From positions 54,758 to 117,360 of the forward strand of contig DAOLNV010000006.1 in assembly GCA_035416745.1 (NCBI GenBank): a stretch of DNA of 62,603 nucleotides. The letters are read 5' to 3'. Positions 17,354 through 26,202 of this stretch are shown piece by piece. Source of the stretch: Candidatus Hydrogenedentota bacterium (GTDB taxonomy: Bacteria > Hydrogenedentota > Hydrogenedentia > Hydrogenedentales > SLHB01). Position numbers and translations under genes: made by a program. The notes under the pieces were generated by a model that ran no database searches, had not been told where the DNA came from, and saw only the letters and a list, made by a program, of their open reading frames with translations. The number at the start of each line of letters is the position of its first letter. Positions within the stretch are counted from its first letter, which is position 1.

Positions 17354-19714
17354 TTGACATGTTTTGCTTTGAGATGCAGCGCCGTATGCCTGGCAGCTTT
17401 CACGGCGGCGGCGGGGGAGGATGCTCCGATGCCCATCGCGTATTACGATATGACCGCCTTGAACAAGGCCGAGCTGGGCGACCCGGCTCAGGCGCGTGCC
17501 GCGTGGGATACCGCGCACCTCGTGGCGTCGATCCAGGGAATCGTGAACCGCGAAGGGCCGAGGCTATTTGTGCGGTTCATGGAACACCCCGACGATTTCT
17601 GGTTTGATTATTGCCGGGGTGAATCGGGGTGGCTGGCGGACCGGCCCGTCGAGACCGTTCTCTCGCTCGATGCGCTGCTGCGCCGCTTCGCGGGGGATTT
17701 CGAAGGCGTGGTGGTCTATGACGAGCGCGTGGCGGCTACCTCGAACCTGGCCAGCACCATCGCGGGCATCGAAAACCGCCTGTGCTTGCGTTATGACCCG
17801 AACCCGGGCTCGATTTATGCCGCCGTCATCGCGATGGACCTGCCGTTCGCGCGCAACATCACGCGATTGATGAATGATGACGGTTCGCCCATGTTCACGG
17901 GGGAAGGCGTCATCCCCGGCACGGATATCCCCTCGACCGGCAGCGCCAAGTGCGACGCCCACCTGTGGGCCAAGCATCACTACCTCGACACCGGGAAATG
18001 CAGCCGCGAGTTCATGGCCTATTACATCGACGCGTATTGGCTCAAACAACCTGCGAGCGGCGGATTGACCAACGCCACGCTCACCAACCACGACTTCTTC
18101 ATCGCCAACAAGGCGCTCTTTTTCGATTTGCACGTGTGGGAAGAGGAATCGCCCGTGGACGACCCCGGCCAGAAACCCGGCACCGATGTCGCGACGCTGC
18201 ATCAGCTCCTGCAATCGATGTACCGCCACGCGGGGGGGCGCGTCATCCATATCGGTGGGTTTACGCCGTGGGCCTGGAAATACACAAACCACGGCAACGC
18301 GGGAAGCGCCCACGGCCCCGTCGATACCGAGTGGAAGTACGCCCAGCTCATCTCGGCGTATACGGGCATCATGGACGCCGACGCGCTCGGCCTGTCGGGC
18401 ATGGCAAATGCGTCGTTTTACCAGCATTTTCCGCTCGAAGGCCGCTACCCCCAGAACCCGAAACCCACGGAGGCGTCTGTGCGCGAGCGGGGTCTCCTGC
18501 TCGAATCGGGGGCGCCCGCTCCGAAGGCCTACGTGTGCTTCTATATGGGCGATTACGACTCCGCCGCGTGGTTCAACCATCGGGCGCCCGAGTGGTGGCA
18601 GGACCCCGCTCATGGCGAAACCTTGTGCACGTGGGCCTTCAACCCGAACCTCGACCGCCGTGCGCCGCAGGCTATGCACTACGTCCGCACGCACCAGTCG
18701 CCCAACGACTGGTTCATGTTCGGCGATTCGGGCGCGGGCTACCTCAACCCGGGCATGCTGCTCGAGGAACCCCGGCGCGCGGTTTCGGGGTTGCCTTCGG
18801 GACTCGATGCGTGGGTCGCCCACAATCTGTCTTACGCGAAGCGGTACGGCCTGTCCATCACCGGTTTTGTCATCGACGGTCATTCGCCCGGCATGGGCGA
18901 CGAGGGCATGGCCGCATACCTCAAATTCTCGGCGGACGGGATGGCCGGCCAGAAGATCCCGCCTCAAGGCGTGTTTCGCGGCATCCTGCCCTATGTCCGC
19001 ATGAAGCTCGACTTGGACGGCGCTCCGCGGGACGCCGGGTCTACGATAGCGAGCCTCGCGGGCGTCAACATGCCCAAATTCCTGTTTATTCGCACGATCC
19101 TCAAATCGCCCTCGTGGCATCGCGACACCATGAACGCCGCAACGGCCGAAAATCCTAACGTAGCTTTCGTCGACCCCTACACCTTTTTTCTACTGGTGAA
19201 GGCGTTCGAGCGAACGAAGGACGCAGCCGCCGCCGAACGCTCCGCTGTTTCCGAAGTGGCATTCGCCGCGGGGACGGTCTCAAACGGTCTCGCACCGGTC
19301 CGTGTGGGTGATGGACCTTTCGCAATCTCCGGCGAGGGGGAAGCGGCAGCGCTGCGCCAAGCGAAACCGGACGGCATCGAGTATGTGTACTTCGAGATTG
19401 CCGAATCCTTCTCGGCGCCGTTCCAATCGGCTCCGGGGCAGGCTGCGGTCGTCACCGTGACTCTGCTCGATACCGCGCCGGGCGAGCTCGGCATTCACTA
19501 CGACTCGCACGCGGGCAGCGCGTACCGCGAGGGTCCGCGCCATGCGCTCGCGGGCTCGGGCGAGTGGCGCGAAGTATCCTTCGAGCTTCCCGACGCCGCG
19601 TTCGCTCATGGCCAGAACGGCGGCGCCGATTTCCGCCTGGTCAATTTCCGCAACGAGCTCGTCATCCGCCGCGTGCAGGTGAGAACCGCGCCGCAGGACG
19701 CGGGCCGGCGCTGA
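17354..19714 (+). CDS. Secreted GxGYxYP-family protein (putative glycoside hydrolase)
   Basis: 786 residues. Possible signal peptide (FALRCSAVCLAAFTAAAG). The signature block FGDSGAGYLNPGML (~residue 455) corresponds to the GxGYxYP name-giving motif; HIGGFTPWAWKYTNHGN and a C-terminal beta-sandwich (~residues 630-780) are also present. Family members are secreted proteins found near glycosidases and predicted, not proven, to hydrolyse glycans. The start is a TTG with AGAGGAG about 11 nt upstream, an unusual start codon; the next in-frame Met (~residue 26) would remove the signal peptide. It begins 55 bp after ispE. Confidence 0.75.
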   Translation: MTCFALRCSAVCLAAFTAAAGEDAPMPIAYYDMTALNKAELGDPAQARAAWDTAHLVASIQGIVNREGPRLFVRFMEHPDDFWFDYCRGESGWLADRPVETVLSLDALLRRFAGDFEGVVVYDERVAATSNLASTIAGIENRLCLRYDPNPGSIYAAVIAMDLPFARNITRLMNDDGSPMFTGEGVIPGTDIPSTGSAKCDAHLWAKHHYLDTGKCSREFMAYYIDAYWLKQPASGGLTNATLTNHDFFIANKALFFDLHVWEEESPVDDPGQKPGTDVATLHQLLQSMYRHAGGRVIHIGGFTPWAWKYTNHGNAGSAHGPVDTEWKYAQLISAYTGIMDADALGLSGMANASFYQHFPLEGRYPQNPKPTEASVRERGLLLESGAPAPKAYVCFYMGDYDSAAWFNHRAPEWWQDPAHGETLCTWAFNPNLDRRAPQAMHYVRTHQSPNDWFMFGDSGAGYLNPGMLLEEPRRAVSGLPSGLDAWVAHNLSYAKRYGLSITGFVIDGHSPGMGDEGMAAYLKFSADGMAGQKIPPQGVFRGILPYVRMKLDLDGAPRDAGSTIASLAGVNMPKFLFIRTILKSPSWHRDTMNAATAENPNVAFVDPYTFFLLVKAFERTKDAAAAERSAVSEVAFAAGTVSNGLAPVRVGDGPFAISGEGEAAALRQAKPDGIEYVYFEIAESFSAPFQSAPGQAAVVTVTLLDTAPGELGIHYDSHAGSAYREGPRHALAGSGEWREVSFELPDAAFAHGQNGGADFRLVNFRNELVIRRVQVRTAPQDAGRR

Positions 19715-19747
19715 CTTTTCTGAGATGCCTCTGCTCTGTGCGGGTTA

Positions 19748-20749
19748 TTAGTCTGTTCCGATCGCCAGGGGGTTGAATGCGATCGAGTGTGCCAGAAACA
19801 CCGCGGTGACAAGCCACAGGGCGAGGCAGACCCAGAAGGCAACGGCCCAGAAATACCGGAGCGCCGCGCTGCGCAGGGGATGCACCTCGGGAAGAATGCC
19901 CAGCAGCAGTCCGCCCGCCAGCCCCCCGATATGCGCGGCATTGTTGACCCGGGGCACGACGAATCCGAAGACAAGCATGTAGACGACCCAGTGAACGAGC
20001 GCGTCGCGGTAGACGCGCATGGCCGGCCCGCCGGTGTGGAAATAGGCGATCCCGAAACCGATCAGCCCGAAGATCCATCCCGATGCGCCAAGCGTGGGCA
20101 CCTGTGGGGTGCCTTGCACGCGGACATACCAGAAATACGAGCCCGCCGCGGAAGTGAGTTGGCAGACCGTGATCAACACGAGCATGCGGGAGCGGCCAAC
20201 CTGGTTCTCCATGATTGGCCCGATTTGGCTGAGGGCAAGAAGGTTGAATCCGATGTGGATGATGCCGGCGTGAAACAGTCCGAAGGCCAGGATGCGCCAG
20301 TATTGCATCGGGTCTACCATCATAAGGGGCATCCAGCCGCCGAACCGGAACAGCGTCTCCAGGTCCGGTCCCAGAATGGCCGACAGGCCCTGGAAAAGGA
20401 CGCTCAAGCCAAACAGGCCGATCATGACCGCCATGAAAATGCCCACGGCAGGCGCCCCGCCCTGAGGCGTGACAATGCCGAAAAGGCGGAAGAGCTTGTA
20501 TCCGAGGGCCGACGGGAGCCGCGCCCCGCATTTGAGGCAGCGCCGCATCTCGCGGTCGTTCAGCGCCCCGCATTTCAGACAGAATTTGTGGGGGTACTTA
20601 AGCCACTGCATACGATTCGGCAGGACGGTGCCTCGTTCGGTGGCGGCTTCGCGCTTCTTTTCCCACTGATATAATTTCCAGCGGAGCTTTTGCGTACGGA
20701 TGCCGAGCGACTCCAATTTGTCCAGCACTTTGCCCAGAAAATCGAACAT
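19748..20749 (-). CDS. Rhomboid-family intramembrane serine protease with N-terminal zinc ribbon
   Basis: 333 residues. Residues 1-50 are a charged helical segment. A four-Cys zinc ribbon follows (C57, C60, C71, C74: CLKCGALND...CLKCG). The rhomboid core starts near residue 100 with about six to seven helices. Catalytic Ser223 lies in LGASGWIFGLIG and His273 in NNAAHIGGLAGG; the loop motif HIGFNLLALSQIG is conserved. It should cleave membrane-spanning substrates within the bilayer. Start: the inner ATG, 12 nt after GGGGAGG; an ATG 21 bp upstream would overlap the SD. Promoter TTGCCT-18-TACACT precedes it. Confidence 0.9.
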   Translation of the reverse strand: MFDFLGKVLDKLESLGIRTQKLRWKLYQWEKKREAATERGTVLPNRMQWLKYPHKFCLKCGALNDREMRRCLKCGARLPSALGYKLFRLFGIVTPQGGAPAVGIFMAVMIGLFGLSVLFQGLSAILGPDLETLFRFGGWMPLMMVDPMQYWRILAFGLFHAGIIHIGFNLLALSQIGPIMENQVGRSRMLVLITVCQLTSAAGSYFWYVRVQGTPQVPTLGASGWIFGLIGFGIAYFHTGGPAMRVYRDALVHWVVYMLVFGFVVPRVNNAAHIGGLAGGLLLGILPEVHPLRSAALRYFWAVAFWVCLALWLVTAVFLAHSIAFNPLAIGTD

Positions 20750-20783
20750 GATGGACCGGTTCCTCCCCATGTTGTCAGGGGGC

Positions 20784-20813
20784 AGTGTACCCTGCGTCTC
20801 CCGCGGCAGGCAA
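20784..20813 (-). promoter_or_regulatory. Promoter of the rhomboid gene
   Basis: TTGCCT, 18-bp spacer, TACACT on the minus strand, about 35 bp upstream of the rhomboid start. The rest of the 299-bp divergent gap to glgC shows no clear second promoter. Confidence 0.45.
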
Positions 20814-21048
20814 TATCCGTATTGTCATGCCGGGCTCCGGGATTGCAGATGGACTGGCGCGGATGATGCCTCCGGAGTCGCGCCATGCTTGTACCCGTAC
20901 GGCCGGTTGGTTCATGATAGAGCCAGTAAGGGAAGTCCGCCGGGCCCGGTCTGGGGATGTGAGTCGTACCACATCGAGAGGGGCGCTTCCTGGAGTTTCT
21001 ACCGCGACTGCCGCAGGCGCCGGCACGTGCAGCGTATGAGGTCTTGAA

Positions 21049-22368
21049 ATGCCTGATTCCGTCAGCGGCCACTCTACCAGAGCCTTTGACATGACCCGCG
21101 ATGTGGTTGCCCTGGTTCTCGGCGGCGGGCGAGGCAGCCGTCTTCGGCCGCTGACCTCCGAGCGCGCGAAACCCGCCGTGCCCTTATGCGGGCGGTACCG
21201 GCTGGTGGACATTCCGATCAGCAACTGCCTTCACTCGAGGATCAACCGGGTTTTCCTGCTCACGCAATTCAACAGCGCATCGCTTCACCGCCACGTCAGC
21301 AACACATACAAATTTGACGCGTTTTCGGACGGGTTTGTCGAGATCCTTGCTGCCGAGCAGACCTATCAGAGCGGCGACTGGTACCAGGGCACGGCTGACG
21401 CGGTCCGCAAACAACTGCGGCATTTCCGCATCCTCGACGCCAAGTATTTCCTCATCCTGTCGGGCGACCAGCTTTACAGTATGAATTACGGGGACATCCT
21501 GAAGACCCACATCGACAAGGGCGCCGACATCACCATCGCGGCCCTGCCCGTTGCCAAAGACGCCGCCCGGGCTTTCGGCGTGCTGCAGGTGGACCAGGGC
21601 GGTCGAATCGTTAATTTCGTCGAGAAACCGTCCGACGACGGTCAATTCGAGAAGCTCGTCACCCCCAAAGCCGTGTTCGACGACTTCGGCCTCGAATCGG
21701 AAGGGCGCGATTACCTCGGGTCGATGGGCATCTACGTGTTCAACGCGGGTCTCCTGCGAGACCTGCTGCTCGAACACCACGATTGGAACGATTTCGGCCA
21801 CCATGTCCTGCCCAGGTCGCTGCACGAGCGGACCATTTTCGCACACCTCTTCTCGGGGTTCTGGGAAGACATCGGGACAGTCCGGTCGTACTACGAGGTC
21901 AGCATTCGCATGGTGCAGCCCGACCCGCCGTTCGAGTTTCACCGTCCCGGCCATGTGGTGTACAGCCGCGCCCGCTATTTGCCCGGTGCGCGCGTAACAA
22001 ATGCCACCGTACGGAACGCGATGATTTGCGAGGGATGCCGTGTCGAGGACGCAACCATTGTTGATTCGATCATTGGCATTCGCACCGTGGTCGGCCGCGG
22101 CGTGACCATCAATCGCAGCATCGTCATGGGGGACGACTATTTCGAGGTTGCTCCCGCGCCGGGCCAGATTCCTATCGGGATCGGCGAGGGCTCGCGCATC
22201 GAGGGGGCCATCATCGACAAGAATGCCCGCATCGGCAAGAATGTGCGCATCTATGCCGCCGACAACCTGCCCGACCAGGCGGGCGACGGCTGGGCGATTC
22301 GCGACGGGATTGTCGTAGTGCTGAAGGATGCCACGATCCCCGACGGAACGGTCATTGGAAAAGCCTGA
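21049..22368 (+). CDS. glgC: Glucose-1-phosphate adenylyltransferase
   Basis: 439 residues. Makes ADP-glucose from ATP and glucose-1-phosphate, the committed step of bacterial glycogen synthesis. Pyrophosphorylase signature VLGGGRGSRLRPLT (~residues 23-36) with AKPAVPLCGRYRLVDIP, GTADAVRKQL, the substrate loop LSGDQLYSMNY and the sugar-site FVEKPSDD are all present. The C-terminal ~120 residues form hexapeptide-like beta-helix repeats. Start: ATG with GAGG 7 nt upstream; Met15 is an alternative. No other glg gene is adjacent. The following acyltransferase-esterase lies 73 bp downstream. Confidence 0.95.
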   Translation: MPDSVSGHSTRAFDMTRDVVALVLGGGRGSRLRPLTSERAKPAVPLCGRYRLVDIPISNCLHSRINRVFLLTQFNSASLHRHVSNTYKFDAFSDGFVEILAAEQTYQSGDWYQGTADAVRKQLRHFRILDAKYFLILSGDQLYSMNYGDILKTHIDKGADITIAALPVAKDAARAFGVLQVDQGGRIVNFVEKPSDDGQFEKLVTPKAVFDDFGLESEGRDYLGSMGIYVFNAGLLRDLLLEHHDWNDFGHHVLPRSLHERTIFAHLFSGFWEDIGTVRSYYEVSIRMVQPDPPFEFHRPGHVVYSRARYLPGARVTNATVRNAMICEGCRVEDATIVDSIIGIRTVVGRGVTINRSIVMGDDYFEVAPAPGQIPIGIGEGSRIEGAIIDKNARIGKNVRIYAADNLPDQAGDGWAIRDGIVVVLKDATIPDGTVIGKA

Positions 22369-22441
22369 AGCGCGGCCATGGGCGAACGGGCCGGACCGCG
22401 CGGGGTGAGATACACAGCCTTGTGAGGACGGGCGTCAACCC

Positions 22442-24640
22442 ATGCCATCGCTTGCCTTGACTACGACGAAATGGATGCTCGATGCCGCCACGCGGCTGCT
22501 CAAGGCGACCGTGCGCGTGCACAACATCTCCTGCCTCGACGAAGACATGGCCGTCATTCTCGTAGCGAACCATTTCACGCGCCTCGAAACCGTTCTTCTG
22601 CCGTATGTGTTCCAGAAGCACGCGGGGCAGGAGCTCTGGTCTCTGGCGGCCGCCGAACTTTTTCAGGGCCGGATCGCCGGCTACCTCCATTCGGTGGGCG
22701 CCATCTCGACGAGCGATCCGGATCGCGACAAGACCATCCTGCACAGCCTTCTCGTGGGCGACCACCCGTGGATCATCTTTCCGGAAGGCCGCATGATCAA
22801 AGATAAGCGCGTGCTGGACGAACGGGGCATGTTCGCCGTGTTCTCGGGCGAAGAGCCTCGGCCGCCGCACCGGGGGGCCGCCGTTCTCGCCCTGCGGGCG
22901 GAGTTCTACCGCCGGAAGATCGCGTGCCTGGCCAAACGGCCCGGCCAACCCGGCTTGGCCGAGACCCTCGACCGGTTTGGCCTGGCGTCCGCCGCCGAGC
23001 CCTTGCGCAAGCGCACGGTCATCGTACCGGTCAACATCACCTATTTCCCGCTCCGTCCGCAAGCCAACCTGTTTCTCAACCTCGCCAAACGCGCAATACG
23101 GGATCTGAGCCCGCGCGCCATCGAAGAACTGTCCGTCGAGGGCACCGTGCTTGCACGCGATACGGACATCGACATTACGCTCGGCACGCCGATCGACGCA
23201 GGCACGTTTCTGGAAGCTCCCGAGTACGCCGGACTGATGGCCTGCGGCGATTCAGACCTTGAGCTCCTGGCCGCGGAGCCGAGAGCGATGTTCGAGGAGG
23301 CCGCCCACCGCCTGATGCTGCGCTACATGGAAGCAATCTACGGACTGGCCACTCTCAACCATGACCACATTTTCGGCGGCCTGCTGCGTCACCAGGGCGC
23401 GCGCACCTTCACCGAATACGAACTGCGAAGCAGGGCGTTTCTGGCCGTCCGGCGTCTCAAGGAGAGCGGGCAATACCGTCTGCACCCGCGTTTGGAGGCC
23501 CAATACCCGTGCCTGGCGTCGGGGCGGGCATGTCCCGAGCTGCGCGATTTTCTCGACTTATCCGTGCGGGAGGGGATACTGCGCGAGTGCGGGGGCCGGT
23601 ACGTTCGCACGCGTCATCTGCGAGCCTCCGCGGCCGGATTTCATAGCGTCAGGACCCAGGATATCCTGTACGTGCTCGCCAACGAACTCGAACCGGCGGA
23701 TCAGGCGGCGGCCGTCGTGAAACATGCGGCGGCGGTTCCCGAAGAGATCGTACGCTTGCGAATGCGCCGGCATTTCCTCGACGGGGACCGCGCGATGTTC
23801 GAGGAGGACTACGCCCGGTACGCGCTCGAGGGCGAGAGCAAACCCAGAGAGGTCGGAGCGCCGTTTCTGCTTGTTCCTCGGGTCATCCGGGGAGGCGTCG
23901 TGCTGATTCACGGTTATATGGCCGCTCCTCTGGAGGTTCGCGCGTTGGGCGCCTACCTTCTCGAACAGGGGTTCCTGGTATACGGCGCCCGGCTCAAAGG
24001 ACATGGTACCGCCCCCGAAGATCTCGCGCAGACCAAGTGGGACGCGTGGCGCGACTCCGTGGACCGCGCGTTCGCCATCGTGCGGTCGTATACCGACAGC
24101 GTGATCTTCGGGGGATTCTCGATGGGCGGCGTGCTGGCCTTGTTGGCGGCGGCGGAAATGCGGGCCGACACGCTCGGCGTCTTCGCGATCTCGGCGCCGC
24201 TTGAGTTGCGCAGCTACGCCGCACGCATGGCGTCGTCGATCGTCACCATGAACACGCTCCTGAACCTTTTCAGCGGCCGCGACGCTCCCTGGTTCGTCGA
24301 GAACGTACCGGAGAACCCGCACATCAACTATGTCCGGAACCCCATCGCGGGCGTAAGCGAATTGGGCAAAGTCATGAAGGCCATGGAACGCGCGCTGCCC
24401 GATGTTGCCGCGCCAGCGTTGATCATCCAGGGAGACGGCGACCCCACCGTGCACCCAAACAGCGCAGGGCGCATCTTCGAACTCCTGGGAAGCGAGGCAA
24501 AAGAGGTGATCATGCTCGAACGGGCGCGGCACGGGATCGTCAACGGTCCCGGCAGCGCCGAAGTCTTCGAACACGTCGGCAGATTCGTACGGGCCCTCGA
24601 AGACAAGCGCCTCGAAGCTCAATCCCGTCAAGCCGTGTAG
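22442..24640 (+). CDS. Fused PlsC-type acyltransferase and alpha/beta-hydrolase (esterase/lipase)
   Basis: 732 residues in two enzymatic halves. Residues ~1-290 resemble glycerolipid acyltransferases: block I is NHFTRLE (HX4E, where the family norm is HX4D) and block III is FPEGRM. A linker region (~290-480) of mixed helices has no recognised motif. Residues ~485-720 are a serine hydrolase of the monoacylglycerol lipase/carboxylesterase type: VVLIHGYMAAPLE oxyanion region, nucleophile elbow GGFSMGGV (~560), Asp in IIQGDGDPTVHP and His in RARHGIVNG. One protein could thus both add and remove acyl chains from lipids. No frameshift or stop separates the halves. Confidence 0.8.
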   Translation: MPSLALTTTKWMLDAATRLLKATVRVHNISCLDEDMAVILVANHFTRLETVLLPYVFQKHAGQELWSLAAAELFQGRIAGYLHSVGAISTSDPDRDKTILHSLLVGDHPWIIFPEGRMIKDKRVLDERGMFAVFSGEEPRPPHRGAAVLALRAEFYRRKIACLAKRPGQPGLAETLDRFGLASAAEPLRKRTVIVPVNITYFPLRPQANLFLNLAKRAIRDLSPRAIEELSVEGTVLARDTDIDITLGTPIDAGTFLEAPEYAGLMACGDSDLELLAAEPRAMFEEAAHRLMLRYMEAIYGLATLNHDHIFGGLLRHQGARTFTEYELRSRAFLAVRRLKESGQYRLHPRLEAQYPCLASGRACPELRDFLDLSVREGILRECGGRYVRTRHLRASAAGFHSVRTQDILYVLANELEPADQAAAVVKHAAAVPEEIVRLRMRRHFLDGDRAMFEEDYARYALEGESKPREVGAPFLLVPRVIRGGVVLIHGYMAAPLEVRALGAYLLEQGFLVYGARLKGHGTAPEDLAQTKWDAWRDSVDRAFAIVRSYTDSVIFGGFSMGGVLALLAAAEMRADTLGVFAISAPLELRSYAARMASSIVTMNTLLNLFSGRDAPWFVENVPENPHINYVRNPIAGVSELGKVMKAMERALPDVAAPALIIQGDGDPTVHPNSAGRIFELLGSEAKEVIMLERARHGIVNGPGSAEVFEHVGRFVRALEDKRLEAQSRQAV

Positions 24641-24678
24641 GCCTGCGCGGCGAATCCCGTCGATTTGCCGGTCTCGGG

Positions 24679-24687
24679 TGCTATAAT
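24679..24687 (+). promoter_or_regulatory. Extended -10 promoter of the DegT aminotransferase gene
   Basis: TGC-TATAAT, a perfect extended -10, about 40 bp before the ATG at 24728. No -35 at the usual spacing. Confidence 0.6.
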
Positions 24688-24727
24688 GGCGGCGGTGCCC
24701 CGTAAACCGCGAAGGAGGAACGCCATC

Positions 24728-26053
24728 ATGCCGGACAAGAAGGAAAAGGTCTCGGATTTCAGGTACGACACAGGCGCGGCCCGGGTGCCGTGGGCCGCGG
24801 TGGGAGAACATGTGCGCGAGGAGGATATCCTGGCATTGGTCCGCTTTCTGCTGCGTCCGGCCGAGGACAAACAGGAAAAATACGACGCACGGTTGAAGAA
24901 GCTCGAGACGCGGCTCCGGAAACTGGGGAAGGTTGCGACGCCGGCCGGCAAACTCAGCCTGGCGGGGAATGTCCAGGCGCTCGAGGAGGAAATCGCGAAA
25001 TTCCTTGGCGCGAAACACACCGTGTTTCTCACCAACGCGACGGCGGGGTTCGAGATCGGGTTCAAGTATGCGGGGCTCAAGCCCGGCGACGAGGTTATCG
25101 CGCCCGCAATCACGTTTATCGCGACGATCGCGTACCCGCTCTCGATTGGGGCCAAGGTCGTATTGTCTGACGTTGAGCCGCGCAGTCTCAACATGGATCC
25201 CAAAGACGTGGAACGCAAGATCACGCCGAACACCAAGGCGATCATTCCGGTCCACCTCGGCGGATACCCTGTCGACATGGGGCCGCTCATGAAACTGGCG
25301 CGCAAACACAATGTGACGGTTATTGAAGACGCGGCCCACGCGTTCGGAGGGTCCTACCGCGGCAAGATGCTCGGCACCATCGGGCATTTCGGGTCGTTCA
25401 GTTTTCATGAGGTCAAAAACATCACGTCGCTTGGGGAAGGGGGCATCCTGGCGTCGAATATTGCCTTCGGCAAGGAACTTCGCCGCGCGCGGTTTCTGGG
25501 ACTTGACCTCACGCGCCGGATCCCGAACTGGCTGTACGATGTGCCGGCGTTTGAGGGGAAAGAGGGCTATTTCTTCACGGGCAACTACTCGACCACCGAG
25601 ATCCAGGCGCTCGGGTTGCTGTCGCAGATGAAACGGTTGTCCCGGATCATCGCGAAACGCAAGAAGGCGGCGCAGTATCTTGACAGGCGATTCAGCAAGG
25701 TCGAGGGCATTCTTACTCCGCCCGGCGACGACGCAAAGGTCAAGAGCACGTACCATCTGTACCTGCTGCAGATCGACCCCGACAAAGTCGGCGGCGATAT
25801 CAAGACTCTCAAGAAGAAGCTCGACGCCCGGGGCATCGTGCAGATTCCCCATTTCGCCCCGCTGTACAAGTTCAGCGTGATGAAACAGATGGGATACGAC
25901 ACCGACGCCATCGAGAAGACGTGCCCCGTTGCGGAGGAAGCGTTCCAGCACCGGTTCACTCATCTCCCGCTTTACGATTTCAGCAGCGAACAATTGGCTT
26001 ACCTTGCCGGCGCGGTGATCGAGTCCGTCGGCGAGATGAAGCGCGGCATCTAA
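24728..26053 (+). CDS. DegT/DnrJ/EryC1/StrS-family PLP-dependent aminotransferase
   Basis: 441 residues. PLP sugar aminotransferase fold: FLTNATAGFEIGFKYAGLKP, VIAPAITFIATIAYP, IIPVHLGGYPVDM, the cofactor-site IEDAAHAFGGSYRGKMLG and the Schiff-base Lys in SFSFHEVKNITSLGEGG (~residue 237). Such enzymes transaminate keto-sugars for surface polysaccharides or secondary metabolites, using Glu or Gln. Between the N-terminal helix and the usual 'fE.e.a.flGak' block there is an extra ~35-residue charged helical insertion (EDKQEKYDARLKKLETRLRK). SD AAGGAGGAAC supports the start. A Gfo/Idh/MocA dehydrogenase follows, a common partner that supplies keto-sugars. Confidence 0.9.
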   Translation: MPDKKEKVSDFRYDTGAARVPWAAVGEHVREEDILALVRFLLRPAEDKQEKYDARLKKLETRLRKLGKVATPAGKLSLAGNVQALEEEIAKFLGAKHTVFLTNATAGFEIGFKYAGLKPGDEVIAPAITFIATIAYPLSIGAKVVLSDVEPRSLNMDPKDVERKITPNTKAIIPVHLGGYPVDMGPLMKLARKHNVTVIEDAAHAFGGSYRGKMLGTIGHFGSFSFHEVKNITSLGEGGILASNIAFGKELRRARFLGLDLTRRIPNWLYDVPAFEGKEGYFFTGNYSTTEIQALGLLSQMKRLSRIIAKRKKAAQYLDRRFSKVEGILTPPGDDAKVKSTYHLYLLQIDPDKVGGDIKTLKKKLDARGIVQIPHFAPLYKFSVMKQMGYDTDAIEKTCPVAEEAFQHRFTHLPLYDFSSEQLAYLAGAVIESVGEMKRGI

Positions 26054-26123
26054 GCAGGCCTCGCCGCCGGTGTTTGTGGCGCAGTCGTCCATGTCTGCCT
26101 GGAAGGGCGGGTGTCTCGTCCCT

Positions 26124-26152
26124 TTGAGGATGGAGGACGCGTTGTTTATGCT
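26124..26152 (+). promoter_or_regulatory. Promoter of the Gfo/Idh/MocA gene
   Basis: TTGAGG, 17-bp spacer, TATGCT, about 45 bp before the SD and start at 26203. It gives the dehydrogenase its own transcription start in the 149-bp gap after the aminotransferase gene. Confidence 0.45.
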
Positions 26153-26202
26153 CAGAGGATACGTGAAAACACACTATCGGGAAGCACGCAGGAGACCGAA
26201 TC

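Noticed and set aside
23558..26092. 844-codon minus-strand open frame
   Set aside because: It lies opposite the acyltransferase-esterase and DegT genes, has no SD or recognisable domains, and its sequence is His/Arg-rich.
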